DNA of 19,903 nucleotides from assembly GCA_947476855.1 (NCBI GenBank), contig CANJSR010000027.1, positions 1 to 19,903 of the forward strand, written 5' to 3'. Under the pieces are notes generated by a model that saw only the letters and a list, made by a program, of their open reading frames with translations, was not told the origin of the DNA and made no database searches. This document shows positions 9,376 through 17,407 of the stretch, one piece after another. Numbering within the stretch: the stretch's first letter is position 1; each line of letters opens with the position of its first letter. A program made the translations under genes and the position numbers. The stretch comes from Acetobacteraceae bacterium (lineage in GTDB: Bacteria > Pseudomonadota > Alphaproteobacteria > Acetobacterales > Acetobacteraceae).

Positions 9376-10325
9376 ATCACCAGCCTCCGCGCTCGGAACG
9401 AATTGACCACAAGCGTGAACGCCAGGACCACCGCGCGCGGCAAGCCGAATATCAGGCGGGCGATCAGGACATGCGGCGCGCGGAACCGCCCACGCTCGTA
9501 CAGCCGGACCCAGAGGTATGGCAGGATCAATACGAACCCGATCGGATGCAGCAGGCAACCGACGATCGCGCCCAGCACCGCAAGGTCGAATGCCGCCGTC
9601 AGCTTGCTCAGGAACACGCCAAGGAACAATTCCCGACGCAATTCGGGAAACGAGCGGGACAGAAAAGGCCAGTGGCGCATGTTCCGCGGTTCCATCAGCC
9701 ATGACCGGAACGACACGGCGAAGACCTCGTGGTACACCAGCGCATCGGCGGCAAAGCCCGTGGCGTGGCCAGCGCGTTTCAGGGTCCAGCCAAGGGCGGT
9801 GTCCTCGGCGTAGAACCGATCGCGGAATGCCGCCGGAAAGCCGCCAACCGAGCGGAAGACCGTCGTGTCATAGAAGATGTTGCAGGTTTCAAAATACGGC
9901 GTCGGACCCGTCACCGAAACGGTCTTTTCCAGGAAGCGGCGCGGCTGCGTGGAGTTGGGCAAGGTGCGGCCCTGCACGAGCCCGAAGCCTTTCGCCAGTT
10001 CCGCCACACCCGCCGCGATCCACCCCGGCGTCGCCTGACAATCGTCATCGATGAAGGCCAGGATGCTGCCTTTGGCTCGATCCGCGCCGAACTGCCGAGA
10101 CGGGCCGGGGCCGCTGAAATGCGTTCGGTGATATGCGATCGGCACGGCGCTGGCCGCGGCGATCTCGGTCACGACGCGTTCGGTGTCGTCGGGAGAGTCA
10201 TTGTGAACGACAATGATTTCAACGCGATCAGCCGGCCATGTCTGCGCCAGCAGGGAACGCAGCAGATGACCCAGCAGAACCGGCCGGCCATGGGTCGGAA
10301 CGATGACCGTCACGAGCGGCGTCAT
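9372..10325 (-). CDS. GT2-family glycosyltransferase with C-terminal membrane segments
   Basis: Inverting GT-A enzyme of 317 residues. The nucleotide-binding start VTVIVPTHGRP is at 5-15, the metal-binding acidic triad is Asp93-Asp95 in FIDDDC, and the likely general-base acidic motif is AED at 173-175 after GGFPAAF. Residues about 239-275 and 292-310 are hydrophobic and probably form membrane segments that hold the enzyme near its lipid-linked acceptor. The ATG overlaps the stop of the upstream GT2 gene by four bases (ATGA), so translation is likely coupled; the 3' end overlaps the next gene (TTGA). Its N-terminal 50 residues closely match those of the neighbouring GT2 gene in pattern (MTP, VPT, P.DR, N.S, DDT), suggesting an old duplication. 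Donor sugar unknown. Confidence 0.88.
   Translation of the reverse strand: MTPLVTVIVPTHGRPVLLGHLLRSLLAQTWPADRVEIIVVHNDSPDDTERVVTEIAAASAVPIAYHRTHFSGPGPSRQFGADRAKGSILAFIDDDCQATPGWIAAGVAELAKGFGLVQGRTLPNSTQPRRFLEKTVSVTGPTPYFETCNIFYDTTVFRSVGGFPAAFRDRFYAEDTALGWTLKRAGHATGFAADALVYHEVFAVSFRSWLMEPRNMRHWPFLSRSFPELRRELFLGVFLSKLTAAFDLAVLGAIVGCLLHPIGFVLILPYLWVRLYERGRFRAPHVLIARLIFGLPRAVVLAFTLVVNSFRARRLVI
9384..9388 (-). promoter_or_regulatory. Shine-Dalgarno that fixes a TTG start
   Basis: The minus strand reads GGAGG here, 8 bases before the TTG at 9375-9373. It lies inside the last codons of the upstream GT2 gene and is the strongest ribosome binding site in the minus-strand cluster. It supports the unusual TTG start, which no nearby ATG or GTG in the same frame could replace without truncating the conserved N-terminal strand. 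Confidence 0.7.
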
Positions 10326-11362
10326 GGCGCCACCCGGTCATCGGCCGATGTCCGCACAATCGCGTTGCCCGATACGGGACGGCGCCGCAGCCCGGCCAGC
10401 CGACGTGGAGGGAACAACCGCGTCGAAACGAGTGCCAGGGCCTGCCGGTCGGGGACCGTCCGCGCCGCCTGGGCACGCCGACGCAATGCCCAGGTCTCCG
10501 GTAGGTGGACGACGTTCCACATCATCGCGCGCAGACGGGTGGCGCGGGGGGGATGCAGCGCGGCGTCCAGCAGGCCGTAGGCGATGTTCGCCGCCAGGAA
10601 CGCCATCAACCGCAACGGACCCAGCACCTTGATGCCCGTACGGAAGCGGTTTTTGGTGTAATGAAACACAATCTGGGCGGAGCTTTCACCAATCCGTGTG
10701 CCGGTGTGATGGATCGCGACCGCGCCAGGCTCGACGACCGAACGCCAGCCGGCGATGGAGAGCCTCAGCCCCAGGTCCGGTTCCTCGTAGCCGTAGAAGA
10801 AGGCTTCATCGAAGCCGCCAATGCCCAACAGCGCCTCCGGGCGAACCAGCACGGCGGCGGTATTGATCCATGGGACATCGGCCGCCGTTGTGAAGCCATC
10901 GGCCGCTTCGCCCTCCGCCGCATCCCATGCGAGCCCCAGCGGGCTGATCGCACCGCCATAGCTGTTCAGGATCGACCGGTCATGGGCGAAAACCAGCTTC
11001 CCGCCGACCTGGGCAATCCGAGGATCGGCCTGCAACGCGGCCACCGCCGCCGCCATCCAGCCGGGATCGAGTTCCACATCGCTGTCCACCAGCGCGACCA
11101 GGCCATCCCGTCCGGCCCGCATGCCCAGGTTTCGCGCGACGGTCGGTCCCTCGGGCGCCTTCCGCAGATGATCCAGCCGGCACGGGAGTTCGGCCGCCAG
11201 CCTGGCAAGCACATCGGACGTGTCGTCGGTGGAAGAGTTGTCGACCACCAGGATCGCCATCCGATCCGACGGCCACCGCTGCGCCGCGATGGCCCCCAGC
11301 GTGCGTGGCAGATCGGCGGCCCGGTTGAACGTCGGTACGACGAACAGGACGAACGGCGTCAC
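10322..11362 (-). CDS. GT2-family glycosyltransferase, rhamnosyltransferase-like
   Basis: GT-A glycosyltransferase of 346 residues. It shows VVPTFNR (8-14), DNSSTDDT (41-48), the metal site Asp93-Ser-Asp95 in LVDSDVELDPGW, and the motif GGFDEAFFYGYEEPDLGLR (182-200) with Glu193, Glu194 and Asp196, an arrangement common in WbbL-like rhamnosyltransferases. That resemblance, with gmd-rmd nearby, makes it a reasonable candidate to use GDP-D-rhamnose, but this is inference; WbbL itself uses dTDP-L-rhamnose. One hydrophobic stretch near 250-268 may touch the membrane. The start is GTG, overlapping the stop of the upstream hydrolase gene (GTGA), with AGGA about 11 bases before it. The C-terminal 60 residues are arginine-rich. 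Confidence 0.87.
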   Translation of the reverse strand: MTPFVLFVVPTFNRAADLPRTLGAIAAQRWPSDRMAILVVDNSSTDDTSDVLARLAAELPCRLDHLRKAPEGPTVARNLGMRAGRDGLVALVDSDVELDPGWMAAAVAALQADPRIAQVGGKLVFAHDRSILNSYGGAISPLGLAWDAAEGEAADGFTTAADVPWINTAAVLVRPEALLGIGGFDEAFFYGYEEPDLGLRLSIAGWRSVVEPGAVAIHHTGTRIGESSAQIVFHYTKNRFRTGIKVLGPLRLMAFLAANIAYGLLDAALHPPRATRLRAMMWNVVHLPETWALRRRAQAARTVPDRQALALVSTRLFPPRRLAGLRRRPVSGNAIVRTSADDRVAP

Positions 11363-13482
11363 GGCCGCACGTCCTGGAACCGTAACAGCGTGATCGAGTG
11401 CGGCGGCACGCGCGCCAGCACCGATCCGGAGGCGGGCAGATCGGCGGTCTCGATGCGGATTTCCGCCGGGGCGCCGCGGTCGAAGCGCCCCCCGTTCTCC
11501 ATCTGCTTCTGTCGAGCCCAGTTCAAACCAGGGACGCGGGGCAGCTCAGTGCCGGTATTGGCATCGACCGAGGCACCGGTCAGCGTCTGCCCCCGCACCG
11601 ACGCCGCACCGCCGATCCCGTCCAGCGCCACCGTGACGGCGGCCGCCGCGCTGACGTGGCGGTTGATCAGCAGCACGGTCACCGCCCTGCCGTCCGCCGA
11701 TCGGGTCGCGAATGAATCGAGCGTCGGCACCCCGCTCACGCGATCCACGAATCCAACGGTCCGGCTGTTGAAACCCGGTGCGGTCACGGTGGCCGGCAGC
11801 AGGTTCGGCTCCATTCCCGTCGAGACCATGCGGAACGCGTGATAGGGTGCGGTTGGCGCCCAGCCGCTGCCCGCGCGACCGATCCAGCCCATGAACGACG
11901 CCTCGTTCAGCTTGAAGAAGTTGGCCACCGAGACATGCGGGTCCTCGGCAAACACCTTCAGGACGGAGGCAACGAACACCGCCGATCCCAAGGTCTTCAC
12001 GTGATCGATCCAGGGCGATCCGGGGGAGACGGCGAACAGCGGCCCCCATTCCGTGATCGCCAGGCTGATGGCGCCGGTGCGGGTGGGCGCGAATCGCTCC
12101 ACGTCCCGCCAGGTGTCCTTGAGGTTCCGGGCAATCAGCGTCGGCGCGGCCCACATCGCGGCATAGACATCGGCCGGATCGAAGCCCTTCCCGTCGCCGA
12201 CCAGCGGCGAATAGGCGTTGTGGATGGCCAGCAGGTCGATTTCGGCGCCGGCTCGGCGCAGCACGACCTCATTCCAGTCGTCACGATCGGCGAAGCGGTA
12301 GCGGCCATAGTTCCGCAGGCCGATCGCGGCGATGCGGATGGACGGGTCGACCGCGCGCATGGCGCGGGAGAAGGCCAGTACCCGGTCGGCATAGCGCTCG
12401 GGGGTCATGTGGCCACCCGACATGTCCTCCTTCATGTAGAGTTCGTTGCCGATCTCCCAGTACGCGACGCGGCCGGCGCGGGGGGATTTACCGTCTGCGC
12501 CATTCACATAGCGCACCCAGTCGGCGGCTATTTCGGGCGTGCCGGTGCCGGCGTTCACCGTGACCAGCAGGCCGGCGCCGATGTCGCGGGCAAAGGCCAA
12601 AGCCTCATCGGTGCCGAAGACGTGGCGGTATTTCTCCTCGGCGCCCGGGTGGGTGGGCGTGGTCGCGCGCTGGTTCATCGGCCCGACGCCATGGCGCCAG
12701 TCATAGGCATCCGACCAGACCCCGCCCGGGAAGCGCACCAGGCTCAGGCGCATGTCCCGCGCCAACGCGGTCAAGGCCGGATCGATCCGCTGGTTGCGGC
12801 TGTCCCACAACCCGTTGGCATCGCGAATGACCTCGATGTTCGTGCCGAAGATCCCCCGGGGGATTTCCCGGACCACCCGGCTGGTATCGACCCGCACGCT
12901 GGCTGCGTAGTCCGCCGAACGGGCCGTCGGTGCCGGGTCCGCGGCAGCCGCACCCGCGCCTGCCACCACCGAGACGCCCTTGATCCGCGCCACCCCGGCT
13001 GTGCCCTCGGCCACGACGAACAGGATCAACCCCTCGATCGCGCGGTCGTCCGGCACGGTCAGCCGTTCCTGTCGGACGGTCAGATCGGTGGCGCCGTCGT
13101 CGCGGATCTGGATCGAATCGGCACCACCGCCCTTCCGCAGCACCACCAGGCCGATGACGGCGCTCGCCCCGCCGGTGCCGCTCAGAGAGGCTGAAAGCGT
13201 GACCTCCCGTCCTCGAAACGGCGCCGCCGGCAGCAACTGGCCGAGGCCGAACGGCTTCTCACTGGGGGTGTTCCGCGCATTGGGCAACAGTTCAAGGACG
13301 GGACCCGCCGGCGTCTGGGTGACAGTGATCCGGCCTTTCGGTTCGGCCTCCGGATCCAGGAACCATTGCGCGGGGGGATTGCCGCCCTCCGCGAAATCAG
13401 CGTTTCGGGGCCAGGCCTGGGCCAGGGCGGCGCCCATGGTCAGCAGAACCAGGAACAGCGCCAGGACCAGGCGGGCGATCAT
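11359..13482 (-). CDS. Secreted GH51-like glycoside hydrolase
   Basis: Predicted exported enzyme of 707 residues that cleaves a glycosidic bond, most like alpha-L-arabinofuranosidases and related clan GH-A enzymes. Starting at the ATG 13482, residues 1-21 form a signal peptide (MIARLVLALFLVLLTMGAALA, cut likely before QAW). An upstream in-frame start at 13524 would bury this signal and is rejected. Residues about 25-175 look like a carbohydrate-binding beta-sandwich. The catalytic (beta/alpha)8 part starts near 195; the acid/base is Asn346-Glu347 in EIGNELY, the nucleophile Glu478 in ITEWG, and RFPGGVWSDAYDWR precedes them, as in GH51. A beta-rich C-terminal domain follows. ATGA overlap with the flippase gene and GTGA overlap with the GT2 gene place it firmly in the operon. 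It may trim or degrade the exported polymer; substrate unknown. Confidence 0.82.
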   Translation of the reverse strand: MIARLVLALFLVLLTMGAALAQAWPRNADFAEGGNPPAQWFLDPEAEPKGRITVTQTPAGPVLELLPNARNTPSEKPFGLGQLLPAAPFRGREVTLSASLSGTGGASAVIGLVVLRKGGGADSIQIRDDGATDLTVRQERLTVPDDRAIEGLILFVVAEGTAGVARIKGVSVVAGAGAAAADPAPTARSADYAASVRVDTSRVVREIPRGIFGTNIEVIRDANGLWDSRNQRIDPALTALARDMRLSLVRFPGGVWSDAYDWRHGVGPMNQRATTPTHPGAEEKYRHVFGTDEALAFARDIGAGLLVTVNAGTGTPEIAADWVRYVNGADGKSPRAGRVAYWEIGNELYMKEDMSGGHMTPERYADRVLAFSRAMRAVDPSIRIAAIGLRNYGRYRFADRDDWNEVVLRRAGAEIDLLAIHNAYSPLVGDGKGFDPADVYAAMWAAPTLIARNLKDTWRDVERFAPTRTGAISLAITEWGPLFAVSPGSPWIDHVKTLGSAVFVASVLKVFAEDPHVSVANFFKLNEASFMGWIGRAGSGWAPTAPYHAFRMVSTGMEPNLLPATVTAPGFNSRTVGFVDRVSGVPTLDSFATRSADGRAVTVLLINRHVSAAAAVTVALDGIGGAASVRGQTLTGASVDANTGTELPRVPGLNWARQKQMENGGRFDRGAPAEIRIETADLPASGSVLARVPPHSITLLRFQDVRP

Positions 13483-14831
13483 GGAACCAGTCCCGTCGGC
13501 GCGGCGGTGCGGGGCCGGCGCCATAGCAGCAGCCCCGCGCGGATCGACGGATCAACGCCGAGCAGACGGTACGACATGAAGGCCTGGATGAGGCCGCTGA
13601 GACCAAGGGTCGTGGTCGTGGCGATCGCCGCGCCGATCAGACCGAAGGGCGGGATCAGCAGCACGCAGAGCATGGCGTGGAACGCGACCGAAACGGCCAT
13701 CAACGCGGCCAGCGCGCCATTGTGGCCCGACATCGCCAACATGGCCCCACCGCCGCCCAGCATCGCCTGGATGAACTGGCCGACCATCAGGATCCGCATG
13801 GCCTCGGCCCCATCGACGAAGACCGAGCCGAACAGCCGCATCAGCAATGGCCCCATCACCAGCAGTCCGCCCGCGACCAGCAGACTGAGGCCGGTATTCA
13901 GCAGGGACCCATTGGCCAGCAACTGCCGCAGCCCGTCCTGATCCTTCCGCCCGATCAACTCGGCCGCCATGGGGCCGAGCATGGCGTTCACCGCGGCGGT
14001 GGCGAAGCCGATCAGGATGGCGAGGCGCGCGGCCACGCTGTAGATGCCCGCCAAATCCGGCCCGGCCAGCAGGCCCAGGAAGATGGTATCCATCCGCTCG
14101 ATCGCCGAAGCGGCGACCAGGGGTACAAGGAACCCAATGCCCGAGGCGATCCACAGCCGCCTGTCCTCGCGGCGCGCCATCCGGGCGGACACGATCGGTA
14201 TGATTCGGCGGACGACGATCCAGGCCGGGACCAGCGTCACGAACACGGCCGCCGCGGTCAGCAGCAGCGCGGTCGCGGCATCGGCGGGTCCGCCTGACCA
14301 GACCAGGCCGCCGATGAACCCCATCAGCACGATCGGGCGCAGCAGGTTGTTGAAGGTTTCGGCCTGCAGCGGCCGGCGAATCGACTGCTGGACGCCCACC
14401 AGCAGCCCGGCCAGGCACAGCAGCACCGTCAGTGGGATGCTGGCGAGCAGCACCGGCACCCAGGAACGCAGGGCGGGAATCGCGGCGGCGATCGCCACCG
14501 CGGCCGCCGCGATCAAGGACGCGAGGACGGCCGAGCGAATCGCCGCCTCCCGGACATAGCCCGAGAAGGCGGGCCAGTCCCGCGCGTCACGATAGGCCGG
14601 CAGGAAGCGCACCGAGGCCAAGGCCAGTCCGCCGCTGCCGATGACGGCGAGGGTGGTGCTCAGCGCCAGCATCGCCGCGTATTCACCGAACTCCTGCAAG
14701 GGAAGGCAGCGGGCCAGGACAATCTGAGAGCCGAGCGCGGCGGCAACGCCGAGGCCTTTGAGGAGAAGATTGGCGACGCTGCTGCGCCGGAGGGTCCTGT
14801 GGCGAGCGTCGGCGCCTTCCGCTTCACTCAT
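13479..14831 (-). CDS. Wzx-type polysaccharide repeat-unit flippase
   Basis: Multi-span membrane protein of 450 residues belonging to the MOP superfamily (polysaccharide biosynthesis/MATE-like). It should turn undecaprenyl-diphosphate-linked repeat units from the cytosolic to the periplasmic face. About 12-14 hydrophobic segments run through the sequence, and the N-terminal RRSSVANLLLKGLGVAAALGS with LPLQEFGEYA soon after is the usual opening of Wzx/RfbX proteins (first helix, then the loop with FGEY). The ATG at 14831 is chosen over a start at 14951 because the extra 40 residues carry no conserved feature. A possible small gene ends eight bases inside this start. It is the first large gene of the minus-strand operon and overlaps the hydrolase by ATGA. 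Too diverged to give a specific gene name. Confidence 0.87.
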   Translation of the reverse strand: MSEAEGADARHRTLRRSSVANLLLKGLGVAAALGSQIVLARCLPLQEFGEYAAMLALSTTLAVIGSGGLALASVRFLPAYRDARDWPAFSGYVREAAIRSAVLASLIAAAAVAIAAAIPALRSWVPVLLASIPLTVLLCLAGLLVGVQQSIRRPLQAETFNNLLRPIVLMGFIGGLVWSGGPADAATALLLTAAAVFVTLVPAWIVVRRIIPIVSARMARREDRRLWIASGIGFLVPLVAASAIERMDTIFLGLLAGPDLAGIYSVAARLAILIGFATAAVNAMLGPMAAELIGRKDQDGLRQLLANGSLLNTGLSLLVAGGLLVMGPLLMRLFGSVFVDGAEAMRILMVGQFIQAMLGGGGAMLAMSGHNGALAALMAVSVAFHAMLCVLLIPPFGLIGAAIATTTTLGLSGLIQAFMSYRLLGVDPSIRAGLLLWRRPRTAAPTGLVP

Positions 14832-14994
14832 CGATGCGGTCCCAAAACATGGAAGTGCCATCCGCGCCCGGGTGGAATTGATAATTGAGATTGGAAACAA
14901 CATCGAAGTGCACACAACCATCGCGAGCAGACGCGACGAAAGGCGGATCAATGGTCCGCGGATCGCCGGAACCCTCGGTGGCAGCCTCGCTCAT
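14824..14994 (-). CDS. Possible small acidic protein ahead of the flippase gene
   Basis: A 56-codon frame starting ATG at 14994 and ending TGA at 14826-14824, overlapping the flippase ATG by eight bases (the sequence GATGAGTGA carries both). The product, beginning MSEAATEGSGDPRTIDPPF and ending SMFWDRIDE, has an ordinary protein make-up, and of its codons only one ends in A, as in the true genes here. AGG stands just before the ATG, closer than usual; an alternative ATG at 15033 would add 13 residues. No family is recognised. It could be a real small gene translationally coupled to the flippase, a leader peptide, or chance. Confidence 0.33.
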   Translation of the reverse strand: MSEAATEGSGDPRTIDPPFVASARDGCVHFDVVSNLNYQFHPGADGTSMFWDRIDE

Positions 14995-15018
14995 GTCCTG
15001 TGACCCGTTAATGTTTTC

Positions 15019-15046
15019 TTGACCCTTACGCATGAATGGTTAACAT
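15019..15046 (+). promoter_or_regulatory. Candidate sigma-70 promoter for the priming transferase gene
   Basis: TTGACC at 15019-15024 matches the -35 consensus at five of six bases; TAACAT at 15041-15046, 16 bases on, matches the -10 at four of six. Transcription would begin near 15053, leaving about 63 untranslated bases before the ATG at 15116. It sits in the 284-base divergent gap between the flippase and the priming enzyme. No equally good promoter was found in the gap for the minus-strand operon. Confidence 0.42.
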
Positions 15047-15115
15047 CCCCGCACAGGTGGACAAAGCGAATATCACGGTCTCGATAAAGATGAAGAAGCA
15101 CGTGCGTGTTTTTTT

Positions 15116-16645
15116 ATGTCCGTTATGGCAACAGGTAACGTGATGCAGTCACAAGGGTATGCCTCAGACGTTTCCGTGCCGACCAGATCATCCGCCGAGG
15201 TTCTTCACCCCCCACCCTTCCAGAATACAAATCATTTCGTATCCCTACGCAAGATTGATACGCATACCAGTGCACCCTTTCATATGGTTGCGGCTGGATG
15301 GTTGATCGCGGCTGACACGGCGGCATGCGTCGTTTCGTTGCTTTTTTCCGCGATTGCTTTTCAAATCGAGACGGGAATATTCCGGATTTCGGTCATTGTC
15401 CTGGCGACCATCCTGGCCTTCACGGTCGTGAACGGCGTCGCCGGCGCCTATGGCCGGAATGGTTCCGCGCCGCCCTTGCCTGGCCTGCCCGTGACGCTCG
15501 CGACCTGGCCGCTGGCCCTGACCGCCATCCTCGGTTTCGCCTGGGCCATCGCGGGCGGAAATCCGTTGTTCACGGCCGGCTTCGCCACCATGGCCCTGGT
15601 CTCCGGCACGCTCGCGCTGGCCGGATTCCGCCTGCTGGCCACCCGCCGTCTTCGGGCCATCCGGGCCACCGGACACCATGCCACCAGCGTCGTTCTGATC
15701 GGTACGGGTCCGGCGGTCGATCGCATGACGGAACGGCTTCGCGACGCCACGCGCGCCGGCAGGATCATCGTCGCCGACTCTATCAAGGTGCCGATCGCTG
15801 ACGGCAACATCGATGCGATCACGGCCGAACTGGAAGCGACCCTGCCCGCACTCGATGTGACGAGTGTCATAGTATGCCTGCCCCGGGACGGGTACCGTCA
15901 TCTGGCGCCGATCGTCGACGCCATGCGGGATTTCCCCCTCGATGTCCTTACCGATGCATCCCTGCTCCCCGCCATGCCGGACGCCGTCGTGACACTGGGC
16001 GGACAGCGTCTGGTTGCTTTGTCCCGCCACCCCCTCCGAGACTGGTCCGCCCTCACAAAGCGCTTCGAAGACCTCACGCTCGGCCTTGTATTAACGTTTG
16101 TCATGTTACCAGTCATGGGCATGATTGCGATCGCGATCCGTCTCAGCAGCCGTGGCCCGGTGATGATCCGGCAACGCCGCTTTGGATATGCGAACAAGCC
16201 GATCATGGTTCTTAAATTCCGTACAATGTACTGGGAAAGCGGCGACCTGACCGGCGCGCGCGCCACCATCCCGGGCGACCCGCGGGTCACACGCCTCGGC
16301 CGCTTCCTGCGCGCGACCAGCCTCGATGAACTGCCGCAACTGTTCAATGTGCTGGCGGGAACCATGTCGCTGGTCGGCCCGCGGCCGCATCCCGTCGAAA
16401 TGCGGGTCAATGGCGTCCACTACCACAAGGCGGTCCGTCACTACGCCGCGCGCCACCGCGTGAAGCCGGGCATCACCGGTCTCGCGCAGATCAACGGCTA
16501 TCGCGGCCTGGTGGATACCATGGAAAAAGCCGAAGGCCGCCTGGCATACGATCTTCACTATGTCGAGAACTGGTCGATCGCATCCGACCTCGACATCCTC
16601 GCCCGTACCGTTTCCAAGGGGTTCATCGGTGACCGAGCCTTCTAG
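15116..16645 (+). CDS. aceA: Undecaprenyl-phosphate glycosyl-1-phosphate transferase (GumD/AceA-like priming enzyme)
   Basis: Starts polysaccharide repeat-unit assembly by moving a hexose-1-phosphate, by family probably glucose-1-phosphate from UDP-glucose, to undecaprenyl phosphate in the inner membrane. The 509-residue protein has the standard order: a soluble N-terminal tail, about four membrane spans between residues 55 and 175, a CoA-binding-like Rossmann domain (about 188-300, VVLIGTGPA), a fifth hydrophobic segment at 320-343, and the catalytic bacterial sugar transferase domain with KFRTM (367-371), SLDELPQ with the Asp404-Glu405 pair, SLVGPRP (418-424) and KPGITGLAQ (450-458). Seven T residues directly precede the ATG and no good ribosome binding site is seen, so ATGs at 15125 or 15143 remain possible. 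It faces away from the flippase operon and leads into the CDP-sugar genes. The name follows acetan/xanthan homologues and rests on motif similarity only. Confidence 0.9.
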   Translation: MSVMATGNVMQSQGYASDVSVPTRSSAEVLHPPPFQNTNHFVSLRKIDTHTSAPFHMVAAGWLIAADTAACVVSLLFSAIAFQIETGIFRISVIVLATILAFTVVNGVAGAYGRNGSAPPLPGLPVTLATWPLALTAILGFAWAIAGGNPLFTAGFATMALVSGTLALAGFRLLATRRLRAIRATGHHATSVVLIGTGPAVDRMTERLRDATRAGRIIVADSIKVPIADGNIDAITAELEATLPALDVTSVIVCLPRDGYRHLAPIVDAMRDFPLDVLTDASLLPAMPDAVVTLGGQRLVALSRHPLRDWSALTKRFEDLTLGLVLTFVMLPVMGMIAIAIRLSSRGPVMIRQRRFGYANKPIMVLKFRTMYWESGDLTGARATIPGDPRVTRLGRFLRATSLDELPQLFNVLAGTMSLVGPRPHPVEMRVNGVHYHKAVRHYAARHRVKPGITGLAQINGYRGLVDTMEKAEGRLAYDLHYVENWSIASDLDILARTVSKGFIGDRAF

Positions 16646-16696
16646 AACCCCGCGCCGCACTCTCAACACCATCATCGGATTGAACGGAGGCCCAGC

Positions 16697-17407
16697 ATGC
16701 AAGTCGTAATCCTCGCCGGTGGATCTGGAACACGCGCCTATCCGTTTACGGAATACCTGCCGAAGCCCATGATGCCGGTCGGCGGCAAGCCCGTCGTGGT
16801 CCGCGTGATGGAGCTGTATGCCGCGCAGGGGTTCAAGGATTTCATTCTTTCGGTTGGATACCGAAAGGAAGTGATCATGGACTATTTCGCCAACCGCGTA
16901 ACCGGATGGAACGTGCAGGTCGTCGATACAGGCGCCACCACGGATACCGGCGGGCGCATCCTCAACTGCCGCCACCTGCTCGGCGATACGTTCATGGCGA
17001 CCTACGCGGACGGCATCTCCGACGTGCCGCTGACGAAGCTGGTCGATTTCCATCATCGCAGCGGCAGCCTGGGCACCATCACCTGCGTCCCGCTGCGCTC
17101 CCAGTACGGGACCGTGTCAATGGAGGAAGACGGCCACATCACCCGCTTCCAGGAAAAGCCCGTGCTTCAGGAATACTGGATCAACGCCGGCTTCTTTGTC
17201 ATGAACAAGGCCATCTTCAACCATTGGCAGGGAGAGAACCTGGAACGCGACGTGTTCCCGGCCCTGCTCGCCAACCGGCAATTATCGGCCTTCCGCCACA
17301 AGGGTTTCTTCAAGTCGATGGACACCTACAAGGACCAGCAGGAGATGGAGGCCGTGTTCGCCTCCGGTGAGCTTCCGTGGCTGTCCAACCAGCCGGCCGC
17401 GGCATGA
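16697..17407 (+). CDS. rfbF: Glucose-1-phosphate cytidylyltransferase
   Basis: Forms CDP-glucose from CTP and glucose-1-phosphate, the first step of CDP-6-deoxy and dideoxy sugar synthesis. The sugar nucleotidyltransferase core shows LAGGSGTR (6-13), the substrate-contacting lysine in LPKPMMPVGGKP (Lys23), the metal aspartate in YADG (103-106), FQEKP (151-155) and NAGFF (163-167). The segment WNVQVVDTGATTDTGGR (71-87) and FFKSMDT (204-210) match the cytidylyltransferase RfbF rather than thymidylyl- or uridylyltransferases. At 236 residues it is about 20 shorter than the Salmonella enzyme, mostly from a missing loop after YFAN. A clear GGAGG lies six bases before the ATG; the 51-base gap after aceA has no terminator, so read-through is likely. 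Its stop overlaps the start of rfbG. Confidence 0.88.
   Translation: MQVVILAGGSGTRAYPFTEYLPKPMMPVGGKPVVVRVMELYAAQGFKDFILSVGYRKEVIMDYFANRVTGWNVQVVDTGATTDTGGRILNCRHLLGDTFMATYADGISDVPLTKLVDFHHRSGSLGTITCVPLRSQYGTVSMEEDGHITRFQEKPVLQEYWINAGFFVMNKAIFNHWQGENLERDVFPALLANRQLSAFRHKGFFKSMDTYKDQQEMEAVFASGELPWLSNQPAAA

Noticed and set aside
9376..9702. Upstream extension of the TTG-start GT4 gene to an ATG at 9702
   Set aside because: The added 109 residues overlap the GT2 gene and are Arg/Pro/Ala-rich; the GGAGG before the TTG and the GT4 N-terminal strand fit the short form.
8647..9813. 388-codon open frame on the plus strand
   Set aside because: Antisense to the GT4 and GT2 genes that carry intact catalytic motifs; its translation is Arg/Gln/Pro/His-rich with no recognisable domain.
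10505..13194. Two long plus-strand open frames (10505-11842 and 11839-13194)
   Set aside because: Antisense to the GT2 and GH51-like genes; Gly/Arg/Asp/His-rich translations without family features.
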